Positions 1-8,741 of a DNA stretch of 64,000 nt are shown piece after piece. Source of the stretch: Prevotella sp. UBA6994 (GTDB lineage: Bacteria; Bacteroidota; Bacteroidia; Bacteroidales; Bacteroidaceae). The stretch spans positions 1,375 to 65,374 of the forward strand of contig DJXW01000011.1 of the NCBI GenBank assembly GCA_002449845.1. Direction: 5' to 3'. Position numbers and translations under genes: made by a program. The notes under the pieces were generated by a model that had not been told where the DNA came from, searched no databases, and saw only the letters and a list, made by a program, of their open reading frames with translations. Numbering within the stretch: position 1 is the first letter of the stretch; the number at the start of each line of letters is the position of its first letter.

Positions 1-268
1 GTATTTGTAACTTGTTGTTTACCAATTTATTTTGATTAAAACGGTAGAAAAGTGATTGCATGGATTTAATGAGGAAGAAAAAGACGAAGTTTTAACGTTT
101 TTAACTTTTGTAAACCAAAATGGAGGTGGTGTGCAAATTTTGTGCAGAAGTTATTCTTGCAAGGAATAACTCTGGCTATCTCCGCTCTTTTGTTGCCTAC
201 AAGGCACAAGAACTCTTAATAATTTTAAAAAAACACATTCATAAATGTCTTTTCTGAATGAAAGTTCT
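1..268. other. Gene-free left edge
   Basis: No convincing coding region is visible on either strand. The stretch is AT-rich and leads into the promoter of the XRE/nuclease operon. It could hold the end of an inserted element, but no repeat elsewhere in the window supports that. Confidence 0.4.
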
Positions 269-297
269 TTTGTTGTCGATTATTTTGTGTATCTTTG
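269..297 (+). promoter_or_regulatory. Bacteroidales-type promoter of the nuclease cassette
   Basis: TTTG at 269-272 and TATCTTTG at 290-297 match the -33 and -7 elements of Bacteroidales promoters (TTTG, about 20 nt, TAnnTTTG); the spacer here is 17 nt, slightly short. It lies 25 nt upstream of the XRE start codon. Confidence 0.6.
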
Positions 298-321
298 CGT
301 TCAAATTAAAGATATTTAAAA

Positions 322-522
322 ATGAAAGATTTGAATCGCATCAAAGTTGTACTCGTCGAAAAGAAACGGACGGCGAAGTGGCTTGCAGAGGAACTTGGTA
401 AAAATCCGGCTACAGTCAGCAAATGGTGCACCAACGTTTCACAACCTGACCTATACACATTAGACAAGATTGCAACACTGCTTGATATTGACAAGCGAGA
501 ACTCATAACAGGTAAAGATTAA
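322..522 (+). CDS. Small XRE-family helix-turn-helix regulator
   Basis: A 66-residue protein that is essentially one lambda-repressor-like HTH domain. The segment WLAEELGKNPATVSKW (about residues 20-35) has the shape of the recognition helix-turn-helix, and LYTLDKIATLLDIDKRELI completes the five-helix fold. It carries no partner or sensor domain. It is separated by only 4 nt from the downstream nuclease gene, so the two are almost certainly co-transcribed and this protein probably autoregulates the operon, as Cro/C-protein type regulators do beside restriction-type nucleases. The domain is clear; the control role is inferred from position and size. Confidence 0.85.
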   Translation: MKDLNRIKVVLVEKKRTAKWLAEELGKNPATVSKWCTNVSQPDLYTLDKIATLLDIDKRELITGKD

Positions 523-526
523 AACT

Positions 527-1585
527 ATGACAGATATTGTACAGATTCAAGAATCAGTGTATGATGCAATTCTGCGACAGGCTGTCGCAGTTATTGACAG
601 GACAAGAGCAATGGTGGCAACAACGGTGTGTTCCGCCATCGGTTCCGCTCATTGGGAAATAGGAAAAATACTTCACGACAAGAAGATTGAAAGTAAGCAT
701 GGAAGCGGTGTGGTAAATCGTTTGTCCTTTGACTTAAAGCAACGTTATCCACAGATGGGAGTTTCTCCAAGAAACCTGTGGGACATGAAGAAGTTTTATG
801 AACGGTTCTGTGGCAGCGATCCAAAACTGCGACAAGCTGTCGCAGTTTTACCATGGGGACATACTCTGACCTTGATGCGCAAGTTTGGAAACGATGATAA
901 TACCATATTATATTACGCGCAGGAGATTACTTCAAAAGGGTGGAATCGTGAACTTCTTTCCAGTGCCATCTCTTTGCAGATGCACAAGAGAAAGAATGAG
1001 CCATCGGACAACAACTTTGAGCAGACACTACCTGCCTCTCAGGCAATGTTTGCCAATGAAGTGTTCCGAAGCGGTTATAATCTGGGATTCCTTGGGGTTA
1101 AAGACCCCATCTTGGAAACGGAACTTGAAGCCCGACTGGTAGAGAAGGTAAAGCAATTCCTTTTGGAACTTGGCAAAGGCTTCACTTATATTGGTAATCA
1201 GCATGTACTTGAATATAATGGAAAACGAAGCAAAGTTGACATGCTTTTCTTCCATCGTGGACTACACTGCCTTGTTGCCATTGATTTGAAGATTGGTGAA
1301 TTTAGGCCAGAATATGCAGGTAAAATGAATTACTATTTGTCACTGCTCGATCGTTTGGAACGTAGGGAAGACGAAAACCGTTCTGTCGGCATCATTCTAT
1401 GTGCCGAGAAAGATCATGTGGAAGTCGAATTGGCGTTAGAAGAGATGGGCAAGCCTATTGGTGTTGCAGATTACCAGTTGATTGTTCCACAAGAGGAGCT
1501 AAAGAAAATAGTGGCTGACGAAGTGGAAGCTTTTGGTAAAGAGCTTCCCCTTCATTCTGAAATTGAGAATATTACAAAACAATAA
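527..1585 (+). CDS. DUF1016 (YhcG-type) PD-(D/E)XK nuclease
   Basis: A 352-residue protein with the two-domain layout of the DUF1016/YhcG family. The N-terminal helical domain (about 15-165) includes HWEIGKILHD and the conserved RQAVAVLPWGHT. The C-terminal PD-(D/E)XK nuclease domain (about 190-335) has candidate catalytic residues D238 (SKVDML) and D253-x-K255 (AIDLK). Members of this family are frequent in defence islands and near mobile elements; a DNA-cutting role is family inference. The gene follows an XRE regulator after 4 nt and precedes the 619-residue protein by 82 nt. It carries two copies of a 19-nt palindrome (572-590 and 827-845), both encoding LRQAVAV. Confidence 0.88.
   Translation: MTDIVQIQESVYDAILRQAVAVIDRTRAMVATTVCSAIGSAHWEIGKILHDKKIESKHGSGVVNRLSFDLKQRYPQMGVSPRNLWDMKKFYERFCGSDPKLRQAVAVLPWGHTLTLMRKFGNDDNTILYYAQEITSKGWNRELLSSAISLQMHKRKNEPSDNNFEQTLPASQAMFANEVFRSGYNLGFLGVKDPILETELEARLVEKVKQFLLELGKGFTYIGNQHVLEYNGKRSKVDMLFFHRGLHCLVAIDLKIGEFRPEYAGKMNYYLSLLDRLERREDENRSVGIILCAEKDHVEVELALEEMGKPIGVADYQLIVPQEELKKIVADEVEAFGKELPLHSEIENITKQ
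572..590. repeat. Intragenic palindrome, copy 1
   Basis: CTGCGACA-GGC-TGTCGCAG: perfect 8-bp arms around a 3-nt spacer. It lies inside the DUF1016 gene and encodes LRQAVAV at residues 16-22. The same palindrome, with spacer AGC, recurs at 827-845. Confidence 0.85.
827..845. repeat. Intragenic palindrome, copy 2
   Basis: CTGCGACA-AGC-TGTCGCAG, with arms identical to copy 1 at 572-590. It encodes LRQAVAV at residues 101-107, where the motif belongs to the conserved DUF1016 segment before PWGH. Confidence 0.85.
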
Positions 1586-1667
1586 CGCTGGCAATACCAC
1601 AAAGGAACAAACTATATAATAGTAAATGTGGTTGCTACAGAACAAGGAACGTAGGAAATAACAAATT

Positions 1668-3527
1668 ATGAGTAGAGACTTCAAAGCAATAAGACATTAT
1701 ATGAAATCCTGGAAGAGGATGTCTTTTAGGCCATCTTTTTCATTTAAAAGATTCAGGAATTTGCCCCAATTAATAGTTTGTCTATCTTATTCCCAAATAT
1801 TTGATGATTATACGCAGGTAGATCCCAAGTCTTTTTTACGTAATATTCCAACTTTTGATTTGCTATTAACTATTTTGGGGTATGAAAATCAAATACACTA
1901 TCGTTTGCATGACCCTGAGTTTGATGACAAAATAATTGAGCTGTTGTATGATGTTTTAGATGAAAGTGAAAGAGTAAGGCTTAATAGAAGCATTAGAAAG
2001 CATCATAATCTAACTTTTATCAACGCTGAAGGAACACTTCGCTTTGTAAGGTTGGCACTTAGTTGTTTTACTCCTCAAAGGAAAGATTTCGAGCTTGATG
2101 AAAGTCATATGAAGAAAATCTTTAAAGCATATCTATATTGTAATCAGGTATGGACGGATGAGTGTGTGAAGGTAAACCGAACCACATATCCCGGTGTTAA
2201 CCAGACAATCAAAAGTGCACTTATTGATATTTCTCTAAAATTAGACATCCCCTATAGTGAGTTTAAGTTCTTCAAGGATTTTAGGACACAATTATATAAA
2301 GCTATAAAGTTGTTTGAGTATGCGGAGAAGGATGACCTTTTTACCCCTTTGTTAGAGGCATTTTACAAAGATCGAAATGTGGATAATTGGAAAGATTACA
2401 TACGCATACATTTTGGTTTCTTTGAGACAAGCTTAAAATCACCTGCTATCAACATGAAAGGTGCCCCCGATGCTGTAATAAAGTTTATGCAGCCATATTT
2501 GATTAATCAATCTCAACTTCCATTAGAAGATAATCTAAAGGGCCAGATGCCAATTATATTAAGAAATCAGTTCCTTTTACAATCTGCGTTAGATCCTGAT
2601 ATTGTTTTAGTATTGTCATCGGATTTGTTGGTAGATAAAATATATCAAGGATTGAAATTCGATTTTGCTTACTTAGCACATATTAATGAGATAAAAGATA
2701 ATAAAGGACGGGATATCACACAAAAAAGAATCAATTCAGCGCTTGGCTATAAGTTCAGTGAAGAGAAAATGCTATATTCGGTCATGGACATGTTGTTTGA
2801 CGACAGGTCAGATTTAATAAGAAAACCTGGAACTGAAACCAAGATGTATTTTGATCAAGATGGAAAAAGTGAACCTGACTACTATCTCCGAAAAGGACAT
2901 AGCTTAATGCTGTTTGAGAATAAAGATATCTTGTTTCCAGATGATGCTAAATTCTCTGGTCAACTCCTCAAGTTAAAGGAGTCAATAAGTTCCAAAATAG
3001 CATCATTCAAAAAAGTAAAAAATAAAAAGGGTAAATTAGAACGAAAGAAAGAGGGGTTAGGACAGATATATTATAATATCATCCGCATGAAAGACAGACC
3101 AGATTTGTATCGCAAATTTGATCCAGATTGTGAAATGGTAAAGAAGATATATCCTGTGTTGATAACGTATGACAAAGCATATTCCGCTATAGGAGTCAAT
3201 GAATACATAAATAAAAAAGTACCCAAGATAAAAACTAAAATACTAGGTTTCTTTAAAGAACAAAAGAATCATGCTGTCAGAATAGGAGATTATAATATCC
3301 AGAAATCAGTAATCATGGACATAGATACACTCATCATGTACGCACTACTACTGAAGAAGCAACAACTTGATTTGTTTGACCTCATCGATGAGTATTTTAG
3401 TAAGAGTGCCCCCGATGAACCAAATCTGTCTTCATTCTATACATTTATGATGGATTATCACAATCTTGGTCCTCAAGGGGAGGATTTTATCAAGTTGCTC
3501 TATGGCGATATTTTAGAAAAAGAATAG
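1668..3527 (+). CDS. Large protein with PD-(D/E)XK-like nuclease motif (paralogue A)
   Basis: A 619-residue, AT-rich, charged protein with no signal peptide or membrane segment. I do not recognise a named family. A nuclease-type signature is visible: P403-D404, then 12 residues, then E417-x-K419 (SEPDYYL...LMLFENKD), predicted as beta strand-turn-strand. About 100 residues further, YPVLITYDKAYSAIGVNEYI resembles a segment of the next protein (HPILVINSRVFTSRGVNQIL), so the two proteins are diverged paralogues. The first 390 residues are helical with no obvious motif. It lies between the YhcG-type gene and its paralogue on the same strand, 34 nt from the paralogue's start. Nuclease activity is inferred from the motif only. 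Confidence 0.7.
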   Translation: MSRDFKAIRHYMKSWKRMSFRPSFSFKRFRNLPQLIVCLSYSQIFDDYTQVDPKSFLRNIPTFDLLLTILGYENQIHYRLHDPEFDDKIIELLYDVLDESERVRLNRSIRKHHNLTFINAEGTLRFVRLALSCFTPQRKDFELDESHMKKIFKAYLYCNQVWTDECVKVNRTTYPGVNQTIKSALIDISLKLDIPYSEFKFFKDFRTQLYKAIKLFEYAEKDDLFTPLLEAFYKDRNVDNWKDYIRIHFGFFETSLKSPAINMKGAPDAVIKFMQPYLINQSQLPLEDNLKGQMPIILRNQFLLQSALDPDIVLVLSSDLLVDKIYQGLKFDFAYLAHINEIKDNKGRDITQKRINSALGYKFSEEKMLYSVMDMLFDDRSDLIRKPGTETKMYFDQDGKSEPDYYLRKGHSLMLFENKDILFPDDAKFSGQLLKLKESISSKIASFKKVKNKKGKLERKKEGLGQIYYNIIRMKDRPDLYRKFDPDCEMVKKIYPVLITYDKAYSAIGVNEYINKKVPKIKTKILGFFKEQKNHAVRIGDYNIQKSVIMDIDTLIMYALLLKKQQLDLFDLIDEYFSKSAPDEPNLSSFYTFMMDYHNLGPQGEDFIKLLYGDILEKE

Positions 3528-3561
3528 TTGAATGAAATCTTAAATTTGTGAGTTGGATAAC

Positions 3562-5334
3562 ATGTACTACAAATCGTTCGTGACAAAGACATTATGTTTT
3601 GCTGATTTCTATGATGAGCCAATGCAAGAAGCCGTGGTTTATTTGAGGGGGATTCATAAAGACTGGCTTATTAGTGCCATTTTGCATATGATTAGCGTAA
3701 TATCGTATGACAGTTTTTCGATGAGGGCAGACCGTATGTTGCACATGATATTCCAAGATTATATGGACGAGAAAGAAGTTCATGGGTTGTTTGGAAGGTT
3801 GATGGACGAGGCCAAAACAAACAGGGGAGTGTACCTGACGTTTATCAACCATAAAGCGTTGTTTGAACTATTGAGGTCGATACTCTTGATCGATGAATGT
3901 GGTGAAATAGGAGAATCGTTAAAAGCATATATAGGGTTACTAAAAGCAATTCTTGCAGCTAATAGCAAAGAGATGGAAGAAGAGGCCAATACACTGAAGA
4001 ACCTTGGCGAGATGGACGATATAAAAAAAGCACTCGTTGTAATGCAGCAGGATTTGATGAACAATGGGGTTTTCGGCGATAACTATACTGAGGTAAAAAA
4101 AACTCAGGAACTGAAATTCATTGCCCTTGATGCATTTGCTAAATCTCAGCCAGAAGTTTATGGAAATGTACTTCTAAAACTGTTGAAGAAAAAGGGCTTC
4201 GAAGACGCCTTTCATTATTGGTTGGCTTTATATACACCTTTGTCGATATATCATGATACGAATAAATATGGGGAAGGAATAATCAGAATGTCAAAACACG
4301 AGTATAAAAGTGCCATGCCCGTTTGGGATAGTCTAGTTTCAAGTCTTGAGAGGAAGTGCCTTGATATTAATAATCAGGAAAAACTGCAAGAAATCCTATC
4401 TGACAAAGAAATGCTAGATCAAACCTGTTTCAAGAAATACCCAGTACTGAAGTTGTCGGAAAACGAGTACGTACTAGTTTCGATGTTTTACTATGCACAG
4501 ACACTGTATGACGGATTACAATGGGAACTGTTGGCGGCCTTAAAGAAGGAACATAAATTCGATTATATGTCAACCTTCTCAACTGACTTTTCTGAAAAAT
4601 GGATGTTCTGTAAGTTGTTTGACACCATGAAGTACCACAGAAAAGTATGGGCAGTGAATGATAGTAGGTTTGAAGACAAAGATGCTGCACCAGACATCAC
4701 TATCAACACTAAAAGAAATATCTTTATGTTCGAATTCAAAGACATGCGAGTGAAGAAAGAAGTGGCTGATGGTCGTAATATGAACGAACTATTGATTTAC
4801 ATAGACAAACGCTTGAATCACAAGAAAGATAATGACGAGGGAAATAAGGGAATACCACAACTGGTGAGAGATATGGAAGACTATTTCAACGGACTATTTC
4901 CGCCAGAGTTTAAAGGCTGGAATAAAAACAGACAAAAGGTACACCCTATTTTAGTCATTAATAGTCGGGTGTTTACATCAAGAGGTGTGAACCAGATTCT
5001 GCAAATTAGGATGAGGGAACGTATAGAAGAAAGTGAAGTGTTGAGAGCGCATAAGCAGAGAATAGATGATCTGTTACTAATTGACTATGACTTGCTTGTG
5101 ATATTGCTGAGCAAGATAAGGGGGGACGTTTCACAGTTGATGAAATTAAAAAGAAGCTATACGATTCATACCAAAAGAGCAACAGACCCAATGGAACGAT
5201 ATATATCATTTCGAGGCTATGTAATGAGAATATGGGAAAAAGAAAGAAATAGGAAGAATGACAGGAAACTTGAGAAAGGCTTTAAAGAAGTTACTAGCAG
5301 CCTTACTGGGATTGATTTTAAGAAGAAAAGATAA
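3562..5334 (+). CDS. Large protein with PD-(D/E)XK-like nuclease motif (paralogue B)
   Basis: A 590-residue protein read from ATG 3562; an in-frame TTG at 3553 is less likely. It carries P377-D378, 12 residues, then E391-x-K393 (APDITIN...FMFEFKDM), the same spacing as in the upstream 619-residue protein. Both proteins share a downstream strand-helix segment (YPVLIT.../HPILVI...). The N-terminal 370 residues are helix-rich and unrecognised. The C-terminus is strongly basic (last 25 residues dense in K/R), suiting nucleic-acid contact. The stop codon is 4 nt before the preferred start of the KAP NTPase, which points to translational coupling and a shared complex. Function is inferred, not known. 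Confidence 0.68.
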   Translation: MYYKSFVTKTLCFADFYDEPMQEAVVYLRGIHKDWLISAILHMISVISYDSFSMRADRMLHMIFQDYMDEKEVHGLFGRLMDEAKTNRGVYLTFINHKALFELLRSILLIDECGEIGESLKAYIGLLKAILAANSKEMEEEANTLKNLGEMDDIKKALVVMQQDLMNNGVFGDNYTEVKKTQELKFIALDAFAKSQPEVYGNVLLKLLKKKGFEDAFHYWLALYTPLSIYHDTNKYGEGIIRMSKHEYKSAMPVWDSLVSSLERKCLDINNQEKLQEILSDKEMLDQTCFKKYPVLKLSENEYVLVSMFYYAQTLYDGLQWELLAALKKEHKFDYMSTFSTDFSEKWMFCKLFDTMKYHRKVWAVNDSRFEDKDAAPDITINTKRNIFMFEFKDMRVKKEVADGRNMNELLIYIDKRLNHKKDNDEGNKGIPQLVRDMEDYFNGLFPPEFKGWNKNRQKVHPILVINSRVFTSRGVNQILQIRMRERIEESEVLRAHKQRIDDLLLIDYDLLVILLSKIRGDVSQLMKLKRSYTIHTKRATDPMERYISFRGYVMRIWEKERNRKNDRKLEKGFKEVTSSLTGIDFKKKR

Positions 5335-5338
5335 GAAA

Positions 5339-7288
5339 ATGAATAAGCATAATCAAGAAATATTGGAATGTCTTCAAGACTATTTGAAGATAAAGAAACC
5401 CGGCTATGCCGTTCTCCTAAAAGGGTCATGGGGATGTGGCAAAACATACTTCATCAAGAATTGGATAGGATCTTTAAAGACGGAAAAGAATGATAATGAA
5501 CTTTATTATACGCTGAATCCAATCTATATTTCGCTCTATGGCATGACAGCAACAAGCCAGATAGACGAGGAGTTGAAACGGGCGGTTAGTCCTATTTTAC
5601 ACAGTAAAGCGATGAAAGTAGTCAGCAAGGTGTTCAAAATTGCCATATCAGCCGCTCTGCGTTATAACATTGATTTGGACAAGAATGGAGAGGCTGACCT
5701 AAAAATGGATTGTACGATAGACCCCAAGGCACTTCTTGGTAGCAACGACCCTCATGTTAAGGGGAATAGACTCCTTGTTTTTGATGATATCGAGAGGAGT
5801 AATATGGATGCCATAGATGTGCTTGGGTATATTAACTACTATGTAGAGCACATCGGCTGTAATGTGGTGATAGTTGGAGATGATGACAAACTCAAGGATA
5901 AAAATAAATTTAATGCCAAGAAAGAGAAAACGATAGGAAGAGAGTTTGAACTGGATCCAGATGTAGATGCAGCAGTAGATAACTTTGTCCAGGATGAAAA
6001 TATGCTGAATAAAGAGTATATTTCTGCTCATAAAGACATTATTAAGGTATGTTTTAAAGTATCAGGAACGAATAACCTTAGATTACTGAAACAGAGCCTT
6101 GATGACTATTCTCTGATGATGGGGAGGATACCAAATCGTATTAAAAGGAACCCTGTCTTTGAAAAGTTGGAATTACGGTTGCTGGCAAACTTTGTTGCTG
6201 TATATGCTGAAGACAAAGGACATTCTGTAAATATGGATGACTATGGAAAGAAACTTGGGGAGGAAATGTCAAATCAGATGTTTTTGGATTTGACAGGTGA
6301 TGATAAAGCAGAAAAATCGGAAATGGTCAAAAAACATGAAAAGTACAAGCAATCAGGATTGACAGACAGCTATTATGTAATGGTACCAGAATATGCAGAT
6401 TGTGTACTGTTGTATCTTCGTAAAGGAAAGGTAAACCTTGATTTTATTGAAATGGAATTGAAGAAGGATGAGAACAAGCCTTGGGAGATATTGCAAAACT
6501 ATATGAGTTTGGAGAATGATGTGCTGACAAAGAATGTTGACCTAAATGCCGGATATTTGGATGGAGGTGAATTTAGCAATGTCGATGAGATGTTATCCTC
6601 AGCGATAATCATGCTAATGATTATACACCGGCACCTTACTCATAAATACAATGGAGATATGGTTAACAAGTGGTGTTCGAAGATAATGAGGGAAAGGTTT
6701 TATGGTGAATGTAAAAACCAGAATGAGCTCCACGAGGTTCGACAGCATGTAATTAGTTTTTGTGGATACTATAGTTATGGGACGGATAAAGTGCCAGTGA
6801 TCAGCTCGTTTATACAAGAACTTGGAAAGGTATATAATGAAATAAATGAAACACTGAAGAACGATTTGTCAGTAATGCTGGAGTCGCTAAATGATAAGAA
6901 AGCGGACGAGCTGTATGAAGTATATGGAGGTGTAATGCCAGACCATTCTACGAGTTATTCATCGTCTGCAATATTTGCTAATGTGGATCCAGAGAAGTTC
7001 GTAAATGGATTTGCTCGTTTAAAAAATGAAGGTAAAAAGAAGGTTTTATCAATAATAGTTGGTCACTATACTAGTGCTTTAGACATACAAAGTCCTGAGA
7101 CTATGGTATATCATTATGTAGATGATTTGAAATCTTTGCCTGAAATAATAAAGTTGTTGGAATTGAAGGCAAATGAGTGTCAACTGGTTGATAAGATGAA
7201 CATTCTGATGCTGAAAACAAATCTTGAGAAGAGCATGGAAAAGATAAAGATTGCTGATGCAATAAGAAGAGGTATAAAAGGTACATAG
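5339..7288 (+). CDS. KAP-type P-loop NTPase
   Basis: A 649-residue protein from ATG 5339, which falls just after the upstream stop; an in-frame ATG at 5258 would overlap the upstream gene by 77 nt and add a basic leader. Walker A is GSWGCGKT (residues 29-36). Walker B is LLVFDDIERS (D149-D150), with an ER dyad typical of KAP/STAND-like ATPases. The ISLYGM segment after Walker A is also characteristic. No convincing transmembrane insert is seen, unlike many KAP proteins. The C-terminal 400 residues are helical and could sense a target. KAP NTPases recur in defence islands; the position after two nuclease-motif proteins suggests an ATP-driven sensor or gate for them. That role is inference. Confidence 0.8.
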   Translation: MNKHNQEILECLQDYLKIKKPGYAVLLKGSWGCGKTYFIKNWIGSLKTEKNDNELYYTLNPIYISLYGMTATSQIDEELKRAVSPILHSKAMKVVSKVFKIAISAALRYNIDLDKNGEADLKMDCTIDPKALLGSNDPHVKGNRLLVFDDIERSNMDAIDVLGYINYYVEHIGCNVVIVGDDDKLKDKNKFNAKKEKTIGREFELDPDVDAAVDNFVQDENMLNKEYISAHKDIIKVCFKVSGTNNLRLLKQSLDDYSLMMGRIPNRIKRNPVFEKLELRLLANFVAVYAEDKGHSVNMDDYGKKLGEEMSNQMFLDLTGDDKAEKSEMVKKHEKYKQSGLTDSYYVMVPEYADCVLLYLRKGKVNLDFIEMELKKDENKPWEILQNYMSLENDVLTKNVDLNAGYLDGGEFSNVDEMLSSAIIMLMIIHRHLTHKYNGDMVNKWCSKIMRERFYGECKNQNELHEVRQHVISFCGYYSYGTDKVPVISSFIQELGKVYNEINETLKNDLSVMLESLNDKKADELYEVYGGVMPDHSTSYSSSAIFANVDPEKFVNGFARLKNEGKKKVLSIIVGHYTSALDIQSPETMVYHYVDDLKSLPEIIKLLELKANECQLVDKMNILMLKTNLEKSMEKIKIADAIRRGIKGT

Positions 7289-7768
7289 TAGTATTGTCTT
7301 TTGGCAATATGGATTGCGAACACTCTCGATTCGAGGTAGTCATGCTCACCTGATAGTGATCACCAGCCAGAAGAATTCTTTGGATCTAGCTGGAATGTTC
7401 ATGATGACATAAATACGTTGAAAAAGTTTCTGTCCTAAGTGTTTGCTTTTTTGCGCTCAATGCCTTCAAAAGAGATTTCTTTATCAATATTTCACTTGAG
7501 GAAAAGCCATCAATGGTTCCTGGCTTTAAACACTCTTTAGCTTCTGCCAGTTCTTCTTCTGTCAAATCTTCGACAGTGAGTCCCCAAGGCTTTAGTTTTT
7601 TTTTCTTTCGTTGATAGTCATACTATTTCTTTATTCTAATTGAATTACCTTGTTTGAATAATTCCTTTACATCTTTCAGATGTGGTTCCTGTTCCTCTGA
7701 TGGACACAAATTTAGTCAAAAATAGCCCAACTTATAACAAAAAGAAACGATTTGTGCTGAAAAATGAC
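7289..7768. other. Gene-poor stretch with decayed coding remnants
   Basis: Between the NTPase gene and the next promoter there is no intact gene. The - strand carries short open remnants (described separately at 7386-7720). Confidence 0.5.
7386..7720 (-). pseudogene. Decayed small gene(s), frameshifted at an A9 tract
   Basis: Read on the - strand, one open segment ends with LKDVKELFKQGNSIRIKK and a stop. A few bases later an ATG (7621) starts MTINERKK and runs into a stop after a run of nine A. If the run were ten or seven bases long, the frame would continue as LKPWGLTVEDLTEEELAEAK and on to a stop at 7386. The protein-like composition, two-gene order and homopolymer break suggest a broken gene pair. 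I do not recognise the family; it could also be chance. Confidence 0.35.
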
Positions 7769-7776
7769 TACCTTTG
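7769..7776 (+). promoter_or_regulatory. -7 element TACCTTTG
   Basis: TACCTTTG matches the Bacteroidales -7 consensus. A TTTG at 7751-7754 is closer than the usual ~20-nt spacing. It would drive the 43-codon reading frame at 7804. Confidence 0.5.
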
Positions 7777-7803
7777 TACCCACAAATCAGGAAATTGGCG
7801 AAT

Positions 7804-7935
7804 ATGACAACGAACAAGCAATTCAACACTTACAAGGAGGGGCTGGACCTGGAGTTCCTGCGGGAGTACTGCATGGAGCACGAGGAGCGACGCATGATAG
7901 AGTGCGGCGAAATGCTTGGGAAACGGGCGAGTTGA
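7804..7935 (+). CDS. Possible 43-residue small protein
   Basis: ATG at 7804, 28 nt downstream of a -7 element, opens a 43-residue frame rich in charged residues and Met/Cys (LDLEFLREYCMEHEERR...), predicted helical. No family is recognised. About 150 nt after its stop comes a strong intrinsic terminator, so a short transcript of roughly 340 nt is plausible. It may be a small protein, the 5' remnant of a longer decayed gene, or an untranslated RNA. Confidence 0.35.
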   Translation: MTTNKQFNTYKEGLDLEFLREYCMEHEERRMIECGEMLGKRAS

Positions 7936-8087
7936 CCAGAATGATTGACTTACCCTATTTCCCCAATATTTGTTGCCCGATATGAGTTACAGCTGCCAAG
8001 CAAAGAAAAGATTCGAAACTTCTTGATGCAAGAGAATGGAATGCGAAGAAATGAGCGGAACACAATTGTCTATAATAAGGTAATAGA

Positions 8088-8120
8088 AGGTCGTTTGAGA
8101 GATATCAAGCGACCTTTTTT
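8088..8120 (+). terminator. Intrinsic terminator
   Basis: AGGTCGTTTG and CAAGCGACCT form a 10-bp stem (one G-T pair) followed by T6. It closes the short transcription unit starting near 7780 and insulates the sigma-factor operon downstream. Confidence 0.75.
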
Positions 8121-8207
8121 CGAGATTTGATAGGGGCCAATTTACAGAATGAGCAAAAAATGTTGATTTTTGCGTAGCGTTTTGAGGAGGTTCGGTGTAT
8201 TATAAGT

Positions 8208-8741
8208 ATGGAACGTCAAAAGTACATATCGTTAGTAGTGGAGCTACGGCAGATAGCCGTGGCAAAAGCATTGACGCTGCTTGACGATCATGATACTGCC
8301 GAGGATGTGGCCGGAGAGGTCTTGCTGAGATTGTGGGAAGGGCACAGGGATTTGCATGATGACGCAGACAAAGTGAAGCACTTGGCAAACTTGATGGCGA
8401 GGAATCTTTCACTGAATCTTCTACGTCAGCGGCGACGACATCCCATCATGAGGATCTTCCATCGACGGGAGAAGGACGATGACGAGTCATTCAACATGCC
8501 CGACGTACCCGAACCGTTCACCCCTCAGCAATATGTGGAAGACAAAGAAACAAATGACGTCGTTCTCAGAGCCATGAGCCAGCTTCCTTACAACTGGCGG
8601 AAAATTGTTGAGATGCGGGAATATGAAAAGATGAGTTTTGCAGAGATTGCCGCAGTGCTTGGAACTACTGAATCCTCCTGCCGAGGTATGATGTCGAAAG
8701 CCCGGTCAAGATTACTTCAAATATTAGGCAGAATAACATGA
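8208..8741 (+). CDS. ECF RNA polymerase sigma factor
   Basis: A 177-residue sigma-70 family protein of the extracytoplasmic-function group. Region 2 is visible at DDHDTAEDVAGEVLLRLWEG (about 27-46) and region 4 at FAEIAAVLGTTESSCRGMMS (about 144-163), joined by a charged linker with no region 3. It redirects RNA polymerase to its own promoter set. It opens a five-gene operon; its stop overlaps the start of the next gene (ATGA, 8738-8741), the usual arrangement with a cognate membrane anti-sigma factor. No strong upstream promoter motif is obvious. Confidence 0.92.
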   Translation: MERQKYISLVVELRQIAVAKALTLLDDHDTAEDVAGEVLLRLWEGHRDLHDDADKVKHLANLMARNLSLNLLRQRRRHPIMRIFHRREKDDDESFNMPDVPEPFTPQQYVEDKETNDVVLRAMSQLPYNWRKIVEMREYEKMSFAEIAAVLGTTESSCRGMMSKARSRLLQILGRIT

